A stretch of 36,370 nucleotides of DNA from Aromatoleum toluvorans (GTDB lineage Bacteria > Pseudomonadota > Gammaproteobacteria > Burkholderiales > Rhodocyclaceae), in NCBI RefSeq assembly GCF_012910905.1, contig NZ_WTVN01000038.1, positions 1-36,370 on the forward strand. Reading direction: 5' to 3'. This document shows positions 33,738-36,370 of this stretch, in pieces. The position numbers and the translations under genes are program-made. The notes beneath the pieces are model-generated. The model did no database searches. It worked only from the letters and a program-made list of their open reading frames with translations, and was not told the DNA's origin. Position 1 is the first letter of the stretch. The number at the start of each line of letters is the position of its first letter.

Positions 33738-34202
33738 TCAGGAGGATGTTCGCGCTCGTGTGCCCCGCGCATGCGCCTTGGGCGGCGAAGTGAGCGGCGC
33801 CTCCTCGGGCGCAGCCGCGAGCGCGTGCAGGATCGGGCAGGGCGCCGGTGCTTCGGTGTGTTCGCAGCAGGTCACGAGGCCTTGCAGCGCGCTGCGCATC
33901 TCTTCGAGTTGCCGGATGCGGGATTCGACGTCGGCGATCTTCGCCTGCGCGAACGCGCGTGCACGCTCGCGGTCTGTCTCTTCGTCCAGGGCGAGCAGTT
34001 CCGCGATCTCTTCGAGGTTGAAGCCGAGCGTCTGCGCGCGGCGGATGAAACGCAGGCGCGCGAGCTCGTCGGTGCCGTAGACGCGGAAGGCGCCCTTGTG
34101 CGTACCGCCTTGCGGGAGCAGGCCGCGACGCTGGTAATAGCGCACGGTTTCGACGCCGACGCCGGCCGACTTCGCCAGGGTTCCGATCGTGAGATCGCTC
34201 AT
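33738..34202 (-). CDS. MerR-family metalloregulator of the adjacent copper ATPase
   Basis: 154 aa. N-terminal MerR HTH (MSDLTIGTLAKSAGVGVETVRYYQRRGLL), dimer coiled coil (about 75-110), and a metal loop with Cys112, Cys113 and Cys122 followed by PIL, close to the CueR/MerR type. There is no cysteine near position 77-82, unlike mercury or lead sensors, which favours a monovalent ion (Cu+). The spacing Cys113-x8-Cys122 is one residue longer than in CueR. The C-terminal tail is Pro/Arg-rich. It is divergent from the Cu+-ATPase and probably activates it. Confidence 0.85.
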   Translation of the reverse strand: MSDLTIGTLAKSAGVGVETVRYYQRRGLLPQGGTHKGAFRVYGTDELARLRFIRRAQTLGFNLEEIAELLALDEETDRERARAFAQAKIADVESRIRQLEEMRSALQGLVTCCEHTEAPAPCPILHALAAAPEEAPLTSPPKAHARGTRARTSS

Positions 34203-34208
34203 GGGGGG

Positions 34209-34240
34209 TTGACTCCGTACTTTGGTACAGGGTCTAGACT
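34209..34240 (+). promoter_or_regulatory. MerR-type promoter of the copper ATPase gene
   Basis: -35 TTGACT (34209-34214) and -10 TAGACT (34235-34240) are separated by 20 bp, the overlong spacer of MerR-activated promoters. The spacer contains an imperfect dyad CCGTAC-TTTG-GTACAGG. Confidence 0.75.
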
Positions 34241-34320
34241 GCCACCAGTCATCCCGTTCTGCAAATGGCGCCGGGATGTAGCGCCCCTCGGGATCGTGAA
34301 GATACGGATTGGAGTTGTGC

Positions 34321-36370
34321 ATGAGTGCCCCTGAATCGATGGTGAAGCATTCCTCGCTCGAATTGCCGGTTGCCGGCATGACCTGCGCCGCGTGCGCAGC
34401 GCGGATCGAGAAGGTGCTGAACCGCTTGCCCGGTGTTACCGCTTCGGTCAATCTGGCCGCGGAAAAGGCGCGCGTGACATTTGCGGACGCCAGCAGCAAT
34501 CCGGATCAGGTGGTCGCCGCGATCCGCAAGGCAGGCTTCGACGTTCCGCAGGCCTCGCTGGAGCTGGCGATTTCCGGTATGACCTGCGCGGCGTGCGCGA
34601 CACGGCTGGAAAAGGTCCTCAATCGGCTCCCCGGTGTCGATGCGACGGTGAATTTCGCGACGGAGCGGGCAAGCCTGCGCTATCAGCCCGGATTGGTGGC
34701 GCCGGAGACGGTGCGCGAGGCTGTCCGTCGCGCCGGTTTCGAAGGTGTCGAGACGGGCATCGCGGCACGCGAGCAACAGCGCTTGCGGCAGGCGCAAGCC
34801 TGGCAGGCGGAGATGCGCCGCTTCTGGATCGCGGTGCTGCTCACTTTGCCCCTGCTCGCGCAGATGCCCCTGATGTTCGGCGCAGACGCGGCTGCCGGGC
34901 ACGACCTCGTTCCGCGCTGGTTGCAGCTGGTGCTCGCAACGCCCGTGCAGTTCTGGATCGGCGCGCGGTTCTACCGCGGCGCATGGTCCTCGCTGCGCGG
35001 CGGCGGTGCCAACATGGACGTGCTCGTCGTGCTCGGCACGTCGATGGCGTGGATCTACAGTACCGTCGTGACGCTGCTCGGCCGCCACGACCTGCACGTG
35101 TATTTCGAGGCGTCGGCGACGATCATCACCCTGATCCTGCTCGGCAAGCTTCTGGAAGCGCGTGCCAAGGCGCGCACGACCGCTGCGCTGGATGCCCTGC
35201 TGCAGCTGCAACCCAAGCTCGCCTACGTCGAACGCGACGGCGAGTTCGTGGCGGTGCCGGTGGAAAACCTGCAGCCGGGCGACCGCTTCGTCGTGCGTCC
35301 CGGCGACGCCGTGCCGGTGGACGGCGAGGTCGAGTCGGGCGAATCCGCGATCAACGAGGCGATGCTCACCGGGGAGAGCATGCCGGTCGACAAGCGTTCC
35401 GGGGACACGGTGTTTGCCGCGACGCTCAACGGCCAGGGGGCGTTGCGTTGCCGCGCGACCGGGGTCGGCGCGCATACGCTTCTCGCCGGGATCATCCGCA
35501 TGGTCGAGCAGGCGCAGGGGTCGAAGGCGCCGGTGCAAAGGCTGGCCGATCGCATCGCGGCCGTTTTTGTGCCGGTCGTCGTGGCGATCGCGGCGCTCAC
35601 CTTCGTCGGATGGTGGTGGCTGGCGGGCGATTTCGCGCAGGCGCTGATCAGCGCCGTCGCGGTGTTGGTGATCGCCTGCCCCTGTGCGCTCGGCCTCGCG
35701 ACGCCGACGGCGATCATGGTCGGAACGGGGCAGGGCGCGCGCGCCGGCATGCTCGTGAAGAACGCGGAAGCGCTGGAACTGGCCGAGAAGATCTCCGTAC
35801 TCGCGGTCGACAAGACCGGTACCCTGACCGAAGGTGCGCCGGCCGTGCGCGAGGTGCTGCCGGCACCGGGCTGGCATCGCGAGAAGCTGTTGCCCATCGC
35901 GGGGGCGCTGGAGGCCACGAGCGCACACCCGATTGCCGCGGCGATCGTCGGCGCCGCGCGTGCCGCCGGGCAGGTCATGCCTGCGGCCGAGAATGTCGTC
36001 GCCGTGCCCGGCAAGGGACTGACGGGGCGGGTGGATGGCCATGACGTGGTGCTGGGTACGCCCGCCTTCCTTCAGGAGCGGCAGATTGCAGTGGATGCCG
36101 CATCGTGCGGGCAGCTGGCGGAGGGTGGTCAGACGCTGGTCGCCGTCGCCGTCGACGGCGTGTTTGTCGGAGTCATCGGTGTCGCCGACCGTGTGCGCGA
36201 GGATTCGGCGGCAGCGGTGGCGCGTCTTCAGGCGCGCGGCCTGCGGGTGGTCATGCTCACGGGCGACCATCCGGCGACGGCCGCGGCGATTGCGGCGCAG
36301 ACCGGGATCACGGACTGGCGGGCGGGGGTGATGCCGGGCGACAAGGCCGCGGCAGTCCAGTCCCTGGCGG
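34321..36370 (+). CDS. copA: Cu+-exporting P1B-type ATPase CopA (3' end beyond window)
   Basis: 683 codons visible; the gene runs off the right edge, so the C-terminus is missing. Two N-terminal HMA domains, each with GMTCAAC (19-25 and 86-92), membrane helices, the TGES actuator motif, the CPC transport motif (453-455), the DKTGT phosphorylation motif (Asp497), the SAHP motif and TGDHPAT of the nucleotide domain. It exports Cu+ to the periplasm. The start at 34321 fits the HMA arrangement. Regulated by the divergent MerR gene through the 20-bp-spacer promoter. It is distinct from ccoI, whose N-terminus has a different Cys-rich region and one HMA domain. Confidence 0.93.
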   Translation, partial: MSAPESMVKHSSLELPVAGMTCAACAARIEKVLNRLPGVTASVNLAAEKARVTFADASSNPDQVVAAIRKAGFDVPQASLELAISGMTCAACATRLEKVLNRLPGVDATVNFATERASLRYQPGLVAPETVREAVRRAGFEGVETGIAAREQQRLRQAQAWQAEMRRFWIAVLLTLPLLAQMPLMFGADAAAGHDLVPRWLQLVLATPVQFWIGARFYRGAWSSLRGGGANMDVLVVLGTSMAWIYSTVVTLLGRHDLHVYFEASATIITLILLGKLLEARAKARTTAALDALLQLQPKLAYVERDGEFVAVPVENLQPGDRFVVRPGDAVPVDGEVESGESAINEAMLTGESMPVDKRSGDTVFAATLNGQGALRCRATGVGAHTLLAGIIRMVEQAQGSKAPVQRLADRIAAVFVPVVVAIAALTFVGWWWLAGDFAQALISAVAVLVIACPCALGLATPTAIMVGTGQGARAGMLVKNAEALELAEKISVLAVDKTGTLTEGAPAVREVLPAPGWHREKLLPIAGALEATSAHPIAAAIVGAARAAGQVMPAAENVVAVPGKGLTGRVDGHDVVLGTPAFLQERQIAVDAASCGQLAEGGQTLVAVAVDGVFVGVIGVADRVREDSAAAVARLQARGLRVVMLTGDHPATAAAIAAQTGITDWRAGVMPGDKAAAVQSLA

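Noticed and set aside
34249-36270. Long open frames in other frames over the copper ATPase (minus strand, and plus strand 34392-36044)
   Set aside because: Arg/Pro/His-rich translations without domains; they are GC-driven shadows of the ATPase frame, which has all catalytic motifs.
1-36370. Mobile elements, tRNA genes, CRISPR repeats
   Set aside because: No transposase motifs, terminal repeats, tRNA cloverleafs or regularly spaced repeats were seen on reading.

Overview
The window looks like a chromosomal segment of a facultatively denitrifying betaproteobacterium, most likely Rhodocyclales/Zoogloeaceae (Azoarcus, Aromatoleum or Thauera type). The evidence is high GC content, a betaproteobacterial-looking 5S rRNA, a complete cbb3 oxidase locus, FNR and Dnr-type regulators, NnrS, a PHA synthase and a P. 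aeruginosa-like minor pilin operon. The genus is inferred from gene content and was not tested by a search. No insertion sequences, tRNAs, CRISPR arrays or phage genes were seen.

Layout. 1-170: 5S rRNA closing an rRNA operon, with its terminator. 299-3758: an HSL-type alpha/beta hydrolase, a UDP-N-acetylhexosamine dehydrogenase and a Sel1/SLT lytic transglycosylase. 3759-4738: a gene-poor stretch, then a lone FimT-like pseudopilin. 4838-11364 (minus strand): type IV pilus minor pilin/adhesin operon pilE-fimU-pilV-pilW-pilX-pilY1. 11609-14035: a divergent AlgZ-like histidine kinase, a DTGAS aspartic protease and a Nudix CoA pyrophosphatase. 14053-14970: an SDR dehydrogenase with an 18-bp palindromic operator and a strong terminator.

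15108-23674 is the cbb3 oxidase region, in the order ccoI-ccoS, then ccoN-ccoO-ccoQ-ccoP-ccoG-ccoH, then a small unnamed membrane gene. Between ccoS and ccoN lies an FNR-type promoter whose predicted transcript ends about 107 nt later at a perfect intrinsic terminator. This is a strong candidate for an undescribed oxygen-regulated small RNA, or for an attenuated ccoN leader.

23741-27516 carries uspA (minus) divergent from a beta-CASP metallo-hydrolase and phaC, with an FNR box between them. 27631-30585 is a nitric oxide/hypoxia module: a cysteine-free Dnr-like regulator, nnrS, sirB2 and a hemerythrin protein. 30623-32895 holds fnr divergent from anaerobic hemN around another FNR box. 33024-36370 has a TauE/SafE (DsbD-like) membrane protein, a MerR metalloregulator and a divergent Cu+-ATPase that runs off the window.

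Taken together, the right half is a low-oxygen programme. FNR senses oxygen loss; FNR-type sites lie in front of ccoN, usp/MBL-phaC and fnr/hemN. CcoI, CcoS, CcoG and CcoH mature the copper-haem oxidase, HemN supplies haem without oxygen, Dnr/NnrS/hemerythrin handle nitric oxide, and PhaC and Usp serve survival. The left half is mainly surface biology (type IV pili, cell wall, polysaccharide).
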